The notes under the pieces: generated by a model
The model's input: only the letters and a program-made list of their open reading frames with translations
Databases searched by the model: none
What the model was told of the DNA's origin: nothing
In this document: positions 23,165-34,806 of the stretch, one piece after another
Position numbering within the stretch: position 1 is the first letter of the stretch
How the letters are laid out: every line of letters starts with the position of its first letter
Assembly (NCBI RefSeq): GCF_000001735.4
Contig: NC_003074.8
Span: 16,685,261-16,749,260 of the forward strand
Source: Arabidopsis thaliana
Taxonomy: Eukaryota; Streptophyta; Magnoliopsida; Brassicales; Brassicaceae
DNA length: 64,000 nt
Direction of reading: 5' to 3'
Position numbers and translations under genes: made by a program

Positions 23165-23720
23165 ACTAAGTAGGTGATTGGTTGGGCTGTAACTGTAAAA
23201 TTTTTGCTGTAGAGATTTTGCTGTAACTGTGTTGACTGTAGCTGTAACTTTTCTTACTGTAAAATTACTGTTGTAAGTTTTTAACTTGAAATATTTATAA
23301 AAAATGGATTAGTAATAAAAGTTTTTTTATAGTAAATAAAATGTCTTGTATTACTAATTTAAATATATATATTCTGATGATATAAAAATAAAATAAAATC
23401 TTATGAATTCTTAATAAAATAAATCTAAATTTTACCTATGATTATTCCATAAATTCATTGCAATCTAAATTTTTTCTTTTAGGTTTGATAATTATCAGCT
23501 TTTTTAGAACTTATCTTTGTTTTTTGTTATATATTTATGTTGATAATTTATTTTTTTGTATTTATCTAATGAAATAAAATTTCTACAGCCAAGAAAATAG
23601 GGCTTTGATAATTTACTCTAATACAACCTTAAAAAAAAGAAAAAAAAAAATTGGGATGTAAGTTTAAAAATAAAGGTACAGCACGATTGGTTTGTAATCA
23701 AGGCTTTAAGAAAAATTAAG
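23165..23720. mobile_element. candidate AT-rich MITE
   Basis: The left edge reads GATTGGTTGGGCTGTAACTG and the right edge reads GGTACAGCACGATTGGTTTG, so a GCTGTAC/GTACAGC inverted pair together with GATTGGTT flanks about 0.5 kb of AT-rich non-coding sequence. CTGTA-rich words cluster at the left end. I could not find a clean target duplication, so this is a candidate only. Confidence 0.35.
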
Positions 23721-23734
23721 GTTGTAAGTCAGAC

Positions 23735-26700
23735 TTTTTTTTTTTTTTTACGTCAAAAAAATTTCATAAATTAAATAGTGTTGTTACAGTGATGTTTTTG
23801 AAGCCAACTAGGGAAAAGTCCAGAATCTGAATAAAAACAAGATGAATTACAACCAAGTTTCGCCAGATCGTGTGCAATCATGTTTCCCTCCCTCTTGACG
23901 AATTTAAATTGAATGCTTCTGAATTTTCCAGCCCAAAACTGAATATCTGTGAGTAGATTCGCTAAAAAGCAATGTGAAGCAGAATTGGTAACAAGTTGTA
24001 TCAAAGTTTGGCAATCTCCTTCCATGATGACATGTGTATAGCCTCGGATCCAAATTTGTTGAAGTGCTGCTAATAAAGCCTTTGTTTCTGCCTCTATCGG
24101 TGTGCTTGTATGGTCTAGTACCATGGATCCCCAATGTTCAGGTGTCCCATTATGGTTTCTAATAATCCAACCTCCTGTAGCTTTTCAATCCTGCACATTA
24201 AAACTAGCATCGAAGTTGCATTTTATGTAAGGCATCTGAGGTTTAACCCATGTAGTGTTCCCCGCTGCTGTCGTTCGCTTTGGAAGCCGTCTAGGACCTT
24301 GAGTTTGGGTAGCATTAAGCCATTCGTTTGTTTCCGCCTTAGCCCTTACAACTGTTATTGATGGACTTTCTCGAAGATTGTTAAAAACCACATTGTTTCG
24401 TGCTTTCCAAATTCTCCAAAGTAGCCAGAATGGGATAAGTTTCTGAGAATCTGTTATAGTGGTGTTCTGGAGAAGTAATAAAATATTTGAAATGTTATCT
24501 TCAATGTTATTAGATAGTATAGAGCTTCGATATAAAGGTGTGTCAGATAGCCGCCAAGCCATTGTTGCAAAAGGACATGTGAAAAGTGCGTGATTGATAG
24601 ATTCATTCTCTCGACGACATCGTGGACATCCAGGATCGATGCGCATTCCCCTCGTGGTGAGGCGATCCGTTGTTGGTAAGGCTTTAGACAGTATTCTCCA
24701 TAGAAAATGTTTTAGCTTCGGCATGATTGGCAAATTCCAGATTTTGGTTTTTAGATCTACTGAACCATGGGGTTTAGCCATTGTAGGGATGGTGTTTGAC
24801 GGGTCATGCGTTGATAACCAATAACCCGAGCGGACTGTATAGTCACCTGTGGAATTGTAGCTCCAAATAAGACGATCCGTTTTACTCCTTGTTGAGAGAT
24901 AGATGCGTTTAATATAGTCATGGTCAGATTGATCCACAAAAGTTTGCAATTTGGCATTATCCCAACATCGACTATGACCTCTATGCTGAAATAAATTGTC
25001 AAGTGATAGACCATTATGTTGTTCATCCGTTAGCAAAGGACGAGGAGGGTGAGAGTCGACGACATTGTCTATCCCTAAACGGATAGTCTTACCATCGCCA
25101 ATCACATACCGTGTACCTTTTCTGAGGAGGGCAATACCAGAAAGCAAAGAGGACCACCCGTAAGATTGTTGAGACCTTGTTTTAGCATCAATTATCGAGT
25201 TATCTTTAAAATATCGAGCCTTCATAACCCGCGCGAAAAGAGAATTGGGATATTGAATGATTCGCCATGCTTGTTTTGCAAGGAGGGCGTCATTAAATTT
25301 TGCAAGATCCCGGAAACCCAGCCCTCCTTCCTTCTTAGAATATTGAAGTCTCTTCCAAGCAACCCATGGTATTCCTCTTTTATTTGAAGCTTTTTCCCAC
25401 CAGAAATTCATCAGAAGAGACTCTATCTCAGAGACAATACCTTGAGGAAGTTTGAAACAGGACATCGCGTAGACGGGCATTGCCAAGGCAACTGATTTTA
25501 GCAATATCTCCTTTCCGGCTGGCGAGAGGAATTTTGCACTCCATGAAGCAGTTCTTTCTTTAACACGATCTATGATATAATTGAACATTTCTTTTTTTTT
25601 CCTACCAAATTGTTCGGGAAGACCCAAATATTTACCCCCTCCTCCTTGATTTGGAATGTTCAGAAGTGTTTTTAGTCGTGTTTGAGTGGAACCGTATACA
25701 CGAGACCCAAAAGTGATTAATGATTTCTGAACATTTATTTTCTGCCCGGAATAATATTCGTAAACATCAAACACATCTTTAAGAGCTTGACAGTTCCTCA
25801 CATTAGCTTGACAAAAGAATAATGAATCGTCTGCAAATTGAAGATGCGTTATAGCCGGTGCTCCATTTCCAATTCGGACTCCGCGAATATCCCCACTTGA
25901 TGCTTTGACCTTAATGAGATGGCTGAGAATGTCTCCACAAAGAATGAACAAATATGGGGATAAGGGATCGCCCTGTCTAATACCTCGAGTCGGCGAAATA
26001 TATCCATGAGGTGAACCATTGATCAAGACTGAGTAATGAACAGATTTCACAGCAGCCATTATCCAACCTATCCATTTATCGCAAAAACCGAAAAGTCGCA
26101 TCGTCGTTTCCAGAAAATCCCACTCTACTCGGTCATATGCTTTGCTAACATCTGTTTTCACTGCCATATATGTTTTCGAGACTCGCTTCCGGACTTTTAA
26201 GGAGTGCATAATTTCATGAGCGATCATAACATTATCATTGATAATTCTCCCTGGAATAAACGCAGCTTGCGAATCCGAGACGATTGAGTTTAGGTGTGCT
26301 TTAAGACGGTTCACCATGCATTTTGAAATGACTTTGTATAAGACATTACACAAAGCTATAGGTCTGTAATCGGACAGCGTTTGAGGATTTTGAATTTTTG
26401 GAATCATACATATGTTAGTGTGATTGACGCTGGTCTTCATATGTGATGATTCGAAAAAAAGTTTCACCTCTTTAATTACATCGTTACCAACAATATCCCA
26501 ACATTGTTTGTAAAAACGTGCTGTTAGACCATCTGGACCCGGAGCCTTATCGTCACCAATCTGACAAATTGCTTCAAAAATTTCACTGTCACGAAAATCT
26601 TGCGTAAGCTCCGAGTTAATTATGTTTGTGACAGATGAAGGGAAATCTGCAAAGTCAATTGGGGATACTTGTATTCCGTTAGTGGTGAATATGTCCGTGA

Positions 26701-26840
26701 AGAATTTTTGAGCATGACAACCAATCTCTCCATCACCCATGTACATATGTCCTTGATCATCTGCGATTGAATTTATTCTGTTTTGGGAAATTCTGGTTTT
26801 TACGCAAGCATGAAACCTCTTATGTTTTTTGTTCTTATAA
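23735..26840 (-). mobile_element. 5'-truncated LINE (non-LTR retrotransposon)
   Basis: In the minus orientation it ends in a 15-nt poly(A) tail (T run at 23735-23749 on the plus strand) preceded by TGACGT. It carries reverse transcriptase, a zf-RVT zinc-binding region and an RNase H domain. The N-terminal endonuclease is missing: homology starts just upstream of the RT domain around 26835 (FHACVKTRISQNRI). Truncation at the 5' end is the usual result of incomplete target-primed reverse transcription. No target duplication was found by eye. Confidence 0.85.
23771..24184 (-). pseudogene. LINE C-terminal RNase H domain, downstream of the stop
   Basis: Continuation of the LINE frame after the TGA: GGWIIRNHNG, then EAETKALLAAL, VIMEGDCQTL and FVKREGNMIAHDLAKL. 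Together with FDAS before the stop these are the four acidic RNase H positions. The plant RVT_3 type of RNase H is the same fold as in the surrounding RBR genes, but here the catalytic residues are kept. Confidence 0.8.
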
Positions 26841-26869
26841 TTATATTGTTTAGTTTTCATTATCGTCAT
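24185..26869 (-). pseudogene. LINE reverse transcriptase frame, ends at a premature TGA
   Basis: An 894-codon open frame. RT motifs in order are KAPGPDGL, YRPIALCNVLYKVISK, AFIPGRIINDN, DVSKAYDRVEW, QGDPLSPYLF and QFADDSLFF (the catalytic FADD). Then comes a zf-RVT region (PKLKHFLWRI, CPRC, INHALFTCPFA), then the start of RNase H (CNFDASFNVQD) followed by TGA. The same frame continues beyond the TGA into a complete RNase H domain (see 23771-24184), so this is one ancestral ORF broken by a single nonsense codon. The first 15 or so codons, in AT-rich sequence, are probably flanking DNA. Confidence 0.85.
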
Positions 26870-26910
26870 GAATAATCTAGAAATCCGATTAATTTATTAT
26901 TTTTTAGAAA

Positions 26911-27749
26911 TTAATAAAAATAAAGAACTATTAAAGAGACAAGAAGAACCAAGATAAGAGTACCAATACAACACTCCTCAAGCATCCTTTGTCGATGTGG
27001 GCAACCTCCTTGCTTCCATTCGGCTCCACATGTGTAGCAAAACAAATAGCCACATCTATCCATCAAAACATGAATATAATGTTAATTAGGCAAACAAACT
27101 TTAATCATCAAAATTTGAATGGATTATAATTAAGAAAATGATTTGAGAGATACATGCAAGTTACATGGATGCATCCTTCCGAAAGTTTGATCATATGTTG
27201 GCACTTTTCACATTGGCGCCACTTTTTCTCATTTGCAAGAACTTTTAGCATCTTATCATCTGATGTAGGATTATTACCCAATTTCTTGCAATTGTCACAT
27301 GACAAGTTACTTTGCCATGAAACTTTGCAGTTAATGCAAAAGCGCTCCCCGCATTGGAAGCATCTCACAAATCCATCTTCTAAGGTAGATTTAGAGAGCT
27401 CGATTTTCGACATTAAAGCCGAGCACCTCGGGTTCGGGCAATAAAATCTCTCCGTTACTGGAATGGATTCCTCTTCAATCTTTTGTTCCCACATCGCTTT
27501 TAGTTTAGATGTCAAAATATGAAAACAACTTTTAAGAGTCAGCTTAGACTCACATTGATAATAAGGACATATCAGTACAGTTCCCTCTAGAAGCCTCACT
27601 TCTATATATCGTTTCATGCATTCCAAACAGAATTTATGATTGCATAAAGCAACATAATACATTTGCTCAGATTTGAAATCATCATTGAAACATATACTGC
27701 AAGTCTCAGGATCCACAAGTAAGCTGATTTCACAATCTATTGTTTCCAT
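26911..27749 (-). CDS. RBR-type protein lacking the RNase H exon
   Basis: Exons 27154-27749 and 26911-27055. The ATG at 27749 corresponds to the Met in the AMETIVSEIS segment of relatives, and a TAA lies in frame four codons upstream, so the linker and RNase H exon are gone. What remains is a full RBR: RING1 (CSICFNDD, CNHKFCLECM, CPYYQC), IBR (CPNPRC, CFQCGERFCINCKVSWQSNLSC) and RING2 (CEKCQHMIKLSEGCIHVTC, then CGYLFCYTCG), with the catalytic Cys and its His present. The donor reads TGCAT-GTATCTC instead of TGCAG-GTATC, changing the conserved Arg at the junction to Ile but keeping the frame. The C-terminal tail is strongly hydrophobic (GTLILVLLVSLIVLYF). If splicing at the junction fails, exon 2 alone reads through to a 213-residue product. 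Expression is unknown. Confidence 0.7.
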
Positions 27750-28454
27750 TGCAAATTTAACTTAATTTTGAGTTTAGATGATGATCCGAGCCAAACACAT
27801 GTTTAGATTATTAATTAGGTCGAAAAACTGATATATAAACATATAAAATTCGGTTGTGCGTGAGTGTAGTTAGTATGAAAGTAATAAATACATCCTACAT
27901 CCTATAGAGAAGTTAAGAGTTAAGACTTTAACTAGATAAATCACCTTTTGAAATGATGTATTACAGATCTCATTTTATATATTCCTAGTTTTAGTTAATT
28001 CTTAATGTATTTAAATAAATGTATAAATCTCTAAATTAAATTATCATAAAAAGTATTCCTTGTAGAGTGTTAATAGTATAGTAAAGATATATTCTTCTTT
28101 ATATAAATAATTAATCATTTCAAGTATTAACTTTAAAAATTTATTCTAGATTCTCTAAATAAAATAGCAAAATTTCATTATTTAAATAATATGTGGATCT
28201 TTTGTAAACACTTCTCCTCCTAATTGGGCAACTAATCATGGAGTTATTTTTTAATTAATGTGTGGTTGACAAAAAAAAAACAAATATGTGGATAAAGAAA
28301 ACAGATTTTAAACTAAAAGAGATTGCAAAATGAATTAGTTCAAAACTATATAAAGAAAAAGAGATTCCTAGAATAAATCAATATGAATCATACCAAAAAA
28401 GTGGAAAGATAAAAATGATTAAATTAAAAAGAAAGAAAAAATATATAGAGAGGA
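27750..28454. other. intergenic, no feature seen
   Basis: Very AT-rich spacer upstream of the N-terminally truncated RBR gene. No remnant of the lost RNase H exon is visible by eye. Confidence 0.4.
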
Positions 28455-29558
28455 AAAAAAAGAGAAATTGTTAGAAATGTCCTTTCATTGATACCTTCTT
28501 TTTTAAAAAATAACCCCTCACTTCGATATCATTTTCATTTTCCTCCTTTAATTTTTAATGGGCATTTTACCCCTATTTAATAAATAATTAAGTAAACAAA
28601 TAAACATTTGAATTTTCCCAGCAAAATATCTGAAACATTTTCCCAACAAAAATAATTGATCCCATAATTTTTGGTGGGAAACTTTATCTTAGAAACTTTT
28701 AGAGTTTACAAGGTTTTTAAAAGGATTTAAGAGTGTTTTTAAAGGATTTACAGGGGTTTTAAAGGATTTATAATGATTATAAAATCGTTTTAAAAAGATT
28801 TACAAGGGTTTTCAATGATTTTTTAAAGGATTTAAAGTGTTTTTAAATGGTTTATAAGAGTGTTAAAAGATTTACAACAGTTTTAAAATGGTTTTAAAGG
28901 ATTTAGAAGTGTTTTAAAAGGATTTACAAATATTATTAAATGAATTACAAAAGTGTTTTAAAAAGATTTAGAAGGGTTTATAAGGGGTTTTAAAGAGTTT
29001 ACTAGAATTTTTTAAAAGGTTTTTTAAAAAGAGTTTAAGGAATTGCTGGAATCTTTGTAAATTAATTTTGTCATTGCGAAATGTTTGTCTTAAAACGGTT
29101 TTAAAAGATTTATGAATGTTTTAAACGATTTGCAAAAGTTTAAAAATATTGATAAGGGTTTTAAAAAGATTTTAAAAGCTTTTACAGGGTTTTTAAAACA
29201 TTTATAGGGATTTTATAAGTGTTTTAAAAAGATTTACAAAAGTTTTAAAAGAATTTATAAGAATTTAAAAAGATTATAAGGGTTTCTTAATTTTTTGGCA
29301 TGAAAAAAAATTAAAAAGGAAAATATGAGTACCAAATTATTTTTAGCGAGAAACCTTTTTTTTGCACCAAAAATTACTTTGGCAAGAATATTTGATTTTC
29401 TCATTATATTCATTCAACAAAAGAAAAGTAGTTTCGACGTTTAGCACATAAAAGAGGTATTTTAAAAAATAGACAACATAAGGAGTTATTCTTGAAAAAT
29501 GCATTTTTGAAAATGCACCAAAAAAAAAAACCTCCATTTCTACACCAAAGAAAGAATT
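28455..29558. mobile_element. candidate Mutator-like non-autonomous element
   Basis: The left edge has TAGAAATGTCCTTTCATTG and TTTTTTAAAAAATAACCCC. The right edge, read on the other strand, has GTAGAAATGGAGG and further in a related GGTATTTT-AAAAAATAG block, so the two ends look like imperfect terminal inverted repeats. The right edge cuts the RBR homology of the unit at 29559-35375 in mid-domain, which is evidence for insertion. The interior is mostly the degenerate array at 28710-29290. No transposase. Class and exact borders are inferred. Confidence 0.45.
28710..29290. repeat. degenerate tandem array of TTTAAAAGGATTTACAAG-type units
   Basis: Some two dozen loosely repeated units of about 20-24 bp of the form GTTTTAAAAGGATTTACAAG, with drifting spacing. 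The same word in reverse orientation occurs at 41265-41390. Non-coding. Confidence 0.7.
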
Positions 29559-29667
29559 GATAATGAGGACAACTTAGTACACCTCCCTCAACTAGCTTTA
29601 CTTCTATATATCGTTTCACGCACTCCACACAGGATTGATGACGGCAAAAATCAACAGTTAACATCTG

Positions 29668-29672
29668 CTCAG
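29668..29672. repeat. target-site duplication CTCAG, left copy
   Basis: CTCAG precedes the TGTTGAACC end of the left LTR and recurs at 34807-34811 after the CCAACA end of the right LTR. Confidence 0.88.
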
Positions 29673-32369
29673 TGTTGAACCAAGGATTCACACAATAGAT
29701 TTGTTTAGAGAGGGAAAACAAATCTAGTAATTTCTCTTCATTAGGTATTCTATCCAAGACTCGATTACAAAAGATGTTCTAATCTCTTCTGAAATACATT
29801 AGGGTTTGCTCAAGAACAGAAAAAGAATTAGGATTTTAAAAAGGTATAGCTGCATCCATAATGGATTGCCTACGTACCCTGTGAAGGGATCAAGCCATTC
29901 GTAGTTCTCAATATGTATAAAGTTATGTGTTTCTTGTGAGTATCCAAAGATATCTCTTTTGTGAAGTCCCTAAGGCACTTTATATAGGATCCTTAAACCG
30001 CCTCTCTCGCGATATTCTTCGGAAGATTCTTATTTATCCTTAGGTCGGTTCTAGAGGATAATCGTCCTAAGGATATTCTCCTTATTCTTCGGAGGTTTTG
30101 GGGAGATTTCCTGATTTCGACATTATCTTCAAAGATTCTCCTTTATCATTTTCGAAAGTCCCATAAAAGATCCTATTTTACCGGAAATGATCCTTGGAGA
30201 ATGAATGGTTTTTACAAGTCTTTGCCTCGCGTGTTTTTCACGGCTCGGTGGTCGTTTGAGAGGTGGCTTCGGGGCAAACGGTATGTACCGGCTGTAGACG
30301 AGCTGTCAGCTAGGCGAAGTGCAGACGAGCTGCTAGCTAGACGAACTTCGAGCTAGGAAAGCTACAGACGAACTGAGGTGGTTGGCTCGGGTACAAATTG
30401 CCCGAGTCAAAGCTGGGTTCAGTATACTTCGTTCCGAGCTGATCGTCTCGGTACCAGGTTATTCGGGATAACTGGATTTCTAAGCACAGACCAAAGCAGA
30501 TAAGAAACTGTATTTAGCCGAAGCAAAAGCTCGGCACTAGTGTTTATGATAACTGGGATTTAGTTTCCGAGGCGGTTGACTCGGTACCAGTGTGTTTAGA
30601 GTAACTGGATTTCAGTAGATTTGAATACCCACGGTTGCGACCCGATTTGATTCAATCTTTTACCAGCGTTTAGAAACGAGCTGGGGCACCGGTGTTAAGT
30701 ATAACCGGGTTTCAGAAGATAGAATTCATAGCCTGCTCGGAAAAACATTCGAGCAGATTCTTATCTTGAATATTTATATAGCGCGCTGTAACCGAAGCGG
30801 TGTAAATGAAACTTTGAAAATAATAGGCCGTCGCCCGTTATCAAAGTAAAAAGATTTAGAAATCAAATTCCAAGAAAATTTGAAGTAGAAAAATCGAAGT
30901 TCAAATTTAAACCGAAACGAGAGTTTAAAATTGAAGTGGGAGTATGGATATACGGACCCCACTCCCCCCCCCTTTTTGCAAGTTTACGCAAAAAATATAG
31001 CAGAGAATGCATATATATGATTTGGACATAGGGATGATGATATCTACGGCATGGACGATCTGAATCTCTGAGATTGTAAACGTCGTTGTATGAAAATCTA
31101 CATTTAAGATGTTGTTCGTTAGAGGAGATCTCATCTTTGCGTAGAAAGAGAGAAACAAGGATGAATGCTAGTGATATAAGTGAGAATGTCAATCAAGCTT
31201 AATTAATATGTAAGAAAGTAATTGAACTTATCTTTTATGAGGGAGGTCGTCGAGACAGAATTGGAGATCGCATCATTGATGAATGAGTGGAAACCTTGAG
31301 CGATTGCTAGTGACGATCCATTGTCACTTGTTGGTGTAATGTACTTCCTTTTGCTGATTTATAGAAGAACTGATAACTTCCGTTTGAACCGTTAAACTAT
31401 TGATCCCACCGTTGAATCTTTAGCTGATAGTCATACGAAGATTTTGTCCGAATTTTAGTCAGATCGGATATTGCCTGAGGCTTCTACCGTCTTATGAAGT
31501 TGCTGTGACAAAGTGAATTTTTCTTCCTTTGCTATATTTGTTTTTTGGTTTCGGTTGCTCCGGTAGCAACATACGATCCTCAGTGAATATAGGAGGCAGT
31601 ATCCAGTGATGCTTACTCTTTGGCTGACTTCTGGTGATCTTTCTTCTTTACTTCTCTTTCCATTGAATATTCATTACACGACATGTTTTTGAGAGATCTG
31701 AACAACGTCTTGTGATTAAGGAAGATAAAGCAGAAGCTCTCCAAGGCGAGGAAGGGACAATTTTTCTTAGATATATGTTAAGACGAGCCGATTGTAGATG
31801 AAAGACGAGCTTGAGGCCGGAAAACGATCTTGATGTCCGAGGAAGAATAGAGTTTATTCGTCTTATAGCTGAACCTTGTAAAAGGTTGCCTACGTACCCT
31901 TAGAAAGGGATCAAGCCACACGTAGTTCATGTTATGATAAACGAGCTAGGCCATTACTGGAGGAAGGTCGTATGGTAGGTGACGAGCCGGCAGACGTGCG
32001 ACGAGCTGGATGAACAGTGGTAGAGAGGCGAATTGGACAAACCGAGTTCTGCTGAAGGTTTAGACGAGCTGGGCGACGAGTAGGTGGACTATGCAGTCAA
32101 TGGACGAACTGCCGCTAGGCGAGGAGGTAGATGAGTTTCAGTTGAGGGATGAGTCGATAGCTAGACGAGTTGGACGATCTGACTAGCTGACAGCTAGGCG
32201 AGGAGGTGGTCGAGTGATGGGAAGAGCTTGAAGACGATCTGAGGAGCTTGAAGACGATCTGACGAGCTTGAGGACGACCTAAGGAGCTTAAAGGGCTTAA
32301 AGGATGCTGAAGAGCTTGAAGACGAGCTGAGGGACTTGGTGAAGAGAACGAGTTGATAAGCTTGACGAA

Positions 32370-32525
32370 GAGGAGCGAGCTGACGAGCTACTTGAGACGG
32401 ACGAGCTGACGAGCTTTGTGAGACGGACGATCTGACGAGCTTTGTGAGACGGACGAGCTGACAAGCTTTGTGAGACGGACGAGCTGACGAGCTTTGTGAG
32501 ACGGACGAGCTGACGAGCTACTCTG
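32370..32525. repeat. 26-bp minisatellite inside the LTR element
   Basis: About five units of ACGAGCTTTGTGAGACGG plus ACGAGCTG, 26 bp each. The shorter GACGAGCTG word is scattered from 30295 to 32330. The period is not a multiple of three, so it is not protein-driven. Confidence 0.8.
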
Positions 32526-32929
32526 TGTCTGCGTGTCAGGCGGCATTCATCGAGGGATTTGACGAAACTACCCTTCGCCTTAATACTCCTCCTTGGTTTG
32601 GAACTTATTTTGGGCTTTTGACTTGGGTTGCAGTTGATTTTGTTAAATCTAAACAACGACCTTTTTTGTTGCGTTCTTAGTGATTAAGATATATGTTGCG
32701 TTCCATGCCTCCATGACACATGGTCCGTGGTGATGAAGTGTGGCGATGACGTGAAGCTTTCGTAAATTGAAGACCATCGGTGGCGAGGTGAAGACGTGAA
32801 GCCTAAGATGGGCATGTTGGTGGAATCGTCCTGGAAACGACGATGGACGTAAAATCGGTCACAAAGGTGGTTGATCTGATAGCCGCAGACATGCATCTTT
32901 GGGCTACAGCCAGGACGTGCTTGTCGCAG

Positions 32930-33440
32930 AAAAACAGTAATAACTCTTGTTAGATGTAATCAATTGAGGCAAGGATGAGTCCGTTAGAAAGATAAGCCTT
33001 GTAGCTTCAAAATGATGTGCAGATCGGCTCCTGATGTTTTCTGAATCGTTGGGAGTTTGCTTTCTAATCCAGTTGCTCCCACAGTTCGAATCTGCGATTT
33101 GACAGGTGTCATATGTTTCATTGAAACAGTGATAACGCTTAGTAAACAGCTCGGAATTGGATGAGGTCGGTCTCTGTTGAAAGATAAGCCTCGGGGCTTT
33201 CAGTTGATACTTAGATCGCCTCGTGATGCCTTTTAGATCGCCGGGTGTTTGATTCCGAGGTCAACAGATCGGATATAGATCGATCTGTATTTTGTCAGAC
33301 TTTCTGCAGATAAACGGCAGTATCTCCGAGAAAACAGACCCTAACGAAGTGAGCTCGGGCTTGTTAAAAAGAGCCTCAGGGCTTTAAATTGATCTACAGA
33401 TCGCCTAGGTATATCATTGCCTAGTTCATCAGGATTTTCA
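32930..33440. repeat. degenerate ~180-190 bp direct repeats inside the LTR element
   Basis: Three diverged blocks share AGATAAGCCT, a GCTTT-A-TTGAT patch, then AGATCG-CT. They start near 32930, 33120 and 33300 and differ at many positions. Confidence 0.5.
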
Positions 33441-33937
33441 AGGAAAACGATCCCGAAGCTGACTGGTTTTATAGAGTTGGGTCTCATGACTGGCTGCACT
33501 CGCTTGAGGTAAACGTTTATATCTCAGCATATATCTTCGATTAAGGTGAGGTCAACTTCTCCGAAAAGACGACTCTTTGGGCGATCCGTAGAGGTATTAA
33601 CCCTTACGAGATTCCCTGTGATTTGCCGGGAAATCGGCCCCGAGGTGAACTGGTCTATTCGGACGGATCTGTTAAGAAACAGACAGCATCGACTTCAGAA
33701 AAACGGCGATAACTCTGAGCAGAGATATCCGATGGAGTTACGGTTAGATTCCTTGGAACGCTGATCTCCGGGGCAATCCGTGGAATGGTTGTACGTCATC
33801 TGGTTCATTGTGTCTTGACGGGAAATCCCCCCGCAAGTAGACGGATCTGATTGTCTTGGCTTGATGAGCGTACATCGAATACTTGGATGAATGATATGTG
33901 AAGAGAGTTCTTTGTCGTCCCCACAGACGGCGCCAAT

Positions 33938-34806
33938 TGTTGAACCAAGGATTCACACAATAGATTTGTTTAGAGAGGGAAAACAAATCTAGTAATTTCT
34001 CTTCATTAGGTATTCTATCCAAGACTCGATTACAAAAGATGTTCTAATCTCTTCTGAAATACATTAGGGTTGGGTTTTAAAAAGGTATAGCTGCATCCAT
34101 AATGGATTGCCTACGTACCCTGTGAAGGGATCAAGCCATTCGTAGTTCTCAATATGTATAAAGTTATGTGTTTCTTGTGAGTATCCAAAGATATCTCTTT
34201 TGTGAAGTCCCTAAGGCACTTTATATAGGATCCTTAAACCGCCTCTCTCGCGATATTCTTCGGAAGATTCTTATTTATCCTTAGGTCGGTTCTAGAGGAT
34301 AATCGTCCTAAGGATATTCTCCTTATTCTTCGGAGGTTTTGGGGAGATTTCCTGATTTCGACATTATCTTCAAAGATTCTCCTTTATCATTTCCGAAAGT
34401 CCCATAAAAGATCCTATTTTACCGGAAATGATCCTTGGAGAATGAATGGTTTTTACAAGTCTTTGCCTCGCGTGTTTTTCACGGCTCGGTGGTCGTTTGA
34501 GAGGTGGCTTCGGGGCAAACGGTATGTACCGGCTCGGGGCGCGCTTGATGACTCCATTAAGCTCAGTTGGCTGTCTCCCGAGCCGATATAGATGTTTCCC
34601 GCAGCGTTCTCACGATTGGCTCGGGCTGTGCTCATATGATTAACACCCGAGTCATTTTACAAACTCTCTTCGGGACGGTCGATCGAATAAAGTCCCGAGG
34701 TGCTTTGTTCTAGGCTAGGGGCCATTTATATGTTTAACCATGAGGTGATTGTTATTCTTAGACTGTTTGGCTCGGTCTTGCTTGTGGGGGGAATCCGACC
34801 CCAACA
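33938..34806 (-). repeat. 5' LTR of the non-coding LTR element
   Basis: 869 bp, with TG...CA ends on the minus strand (TGTTGGGGTCGG...GGTTCAACA). The primer-binding site lies at about 33918-33936. Confidence 0.85.

Larger units (their letters stand above)
29673..34806 (-). mobile_element. non-coding LTR retroelement (LARD-like, gypsy-type primer site)
   Basis: 5134 bp, minus orientation. The 5' LTR is 33938-34806 (869 bp). Next to it the minus strand reads ATTGGCGCCGTCTGTGGGGA, a primer-binding site type common in plant gypsy elements. The left LTR shares 29673-30293 with 33938-34534 almost perfectly: I see one substitution and one 24-bp indel. It lacks the 272-bp LTR start seen at 34535-34806, so the 3' LTR and polypurine tract are damaged. 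The 3.6-kb interior has no gag or pol frame and holds minisatellites and degenerate longer repeats. GCCTACGTACCC followed by GGGATCAAGCCA occurs in both LTRs and again inside (about 31887-31920). I link it to the Tat-like gypsy group only tentatively. Confidence 0.82.

Noticed and set aside
30774-31192. Frames of 60-110 codons inside the non-coding LTR element
   Set aside because: No gag, pol or known domain; composition follows the element repeats.
32370-32525. Regular 26-bp repeats considered as a CRISPR-like array
   Set aside because: Units are contiguous with no unique spacers, and the window is a plant nuclear sequence; it is a minisatellite.
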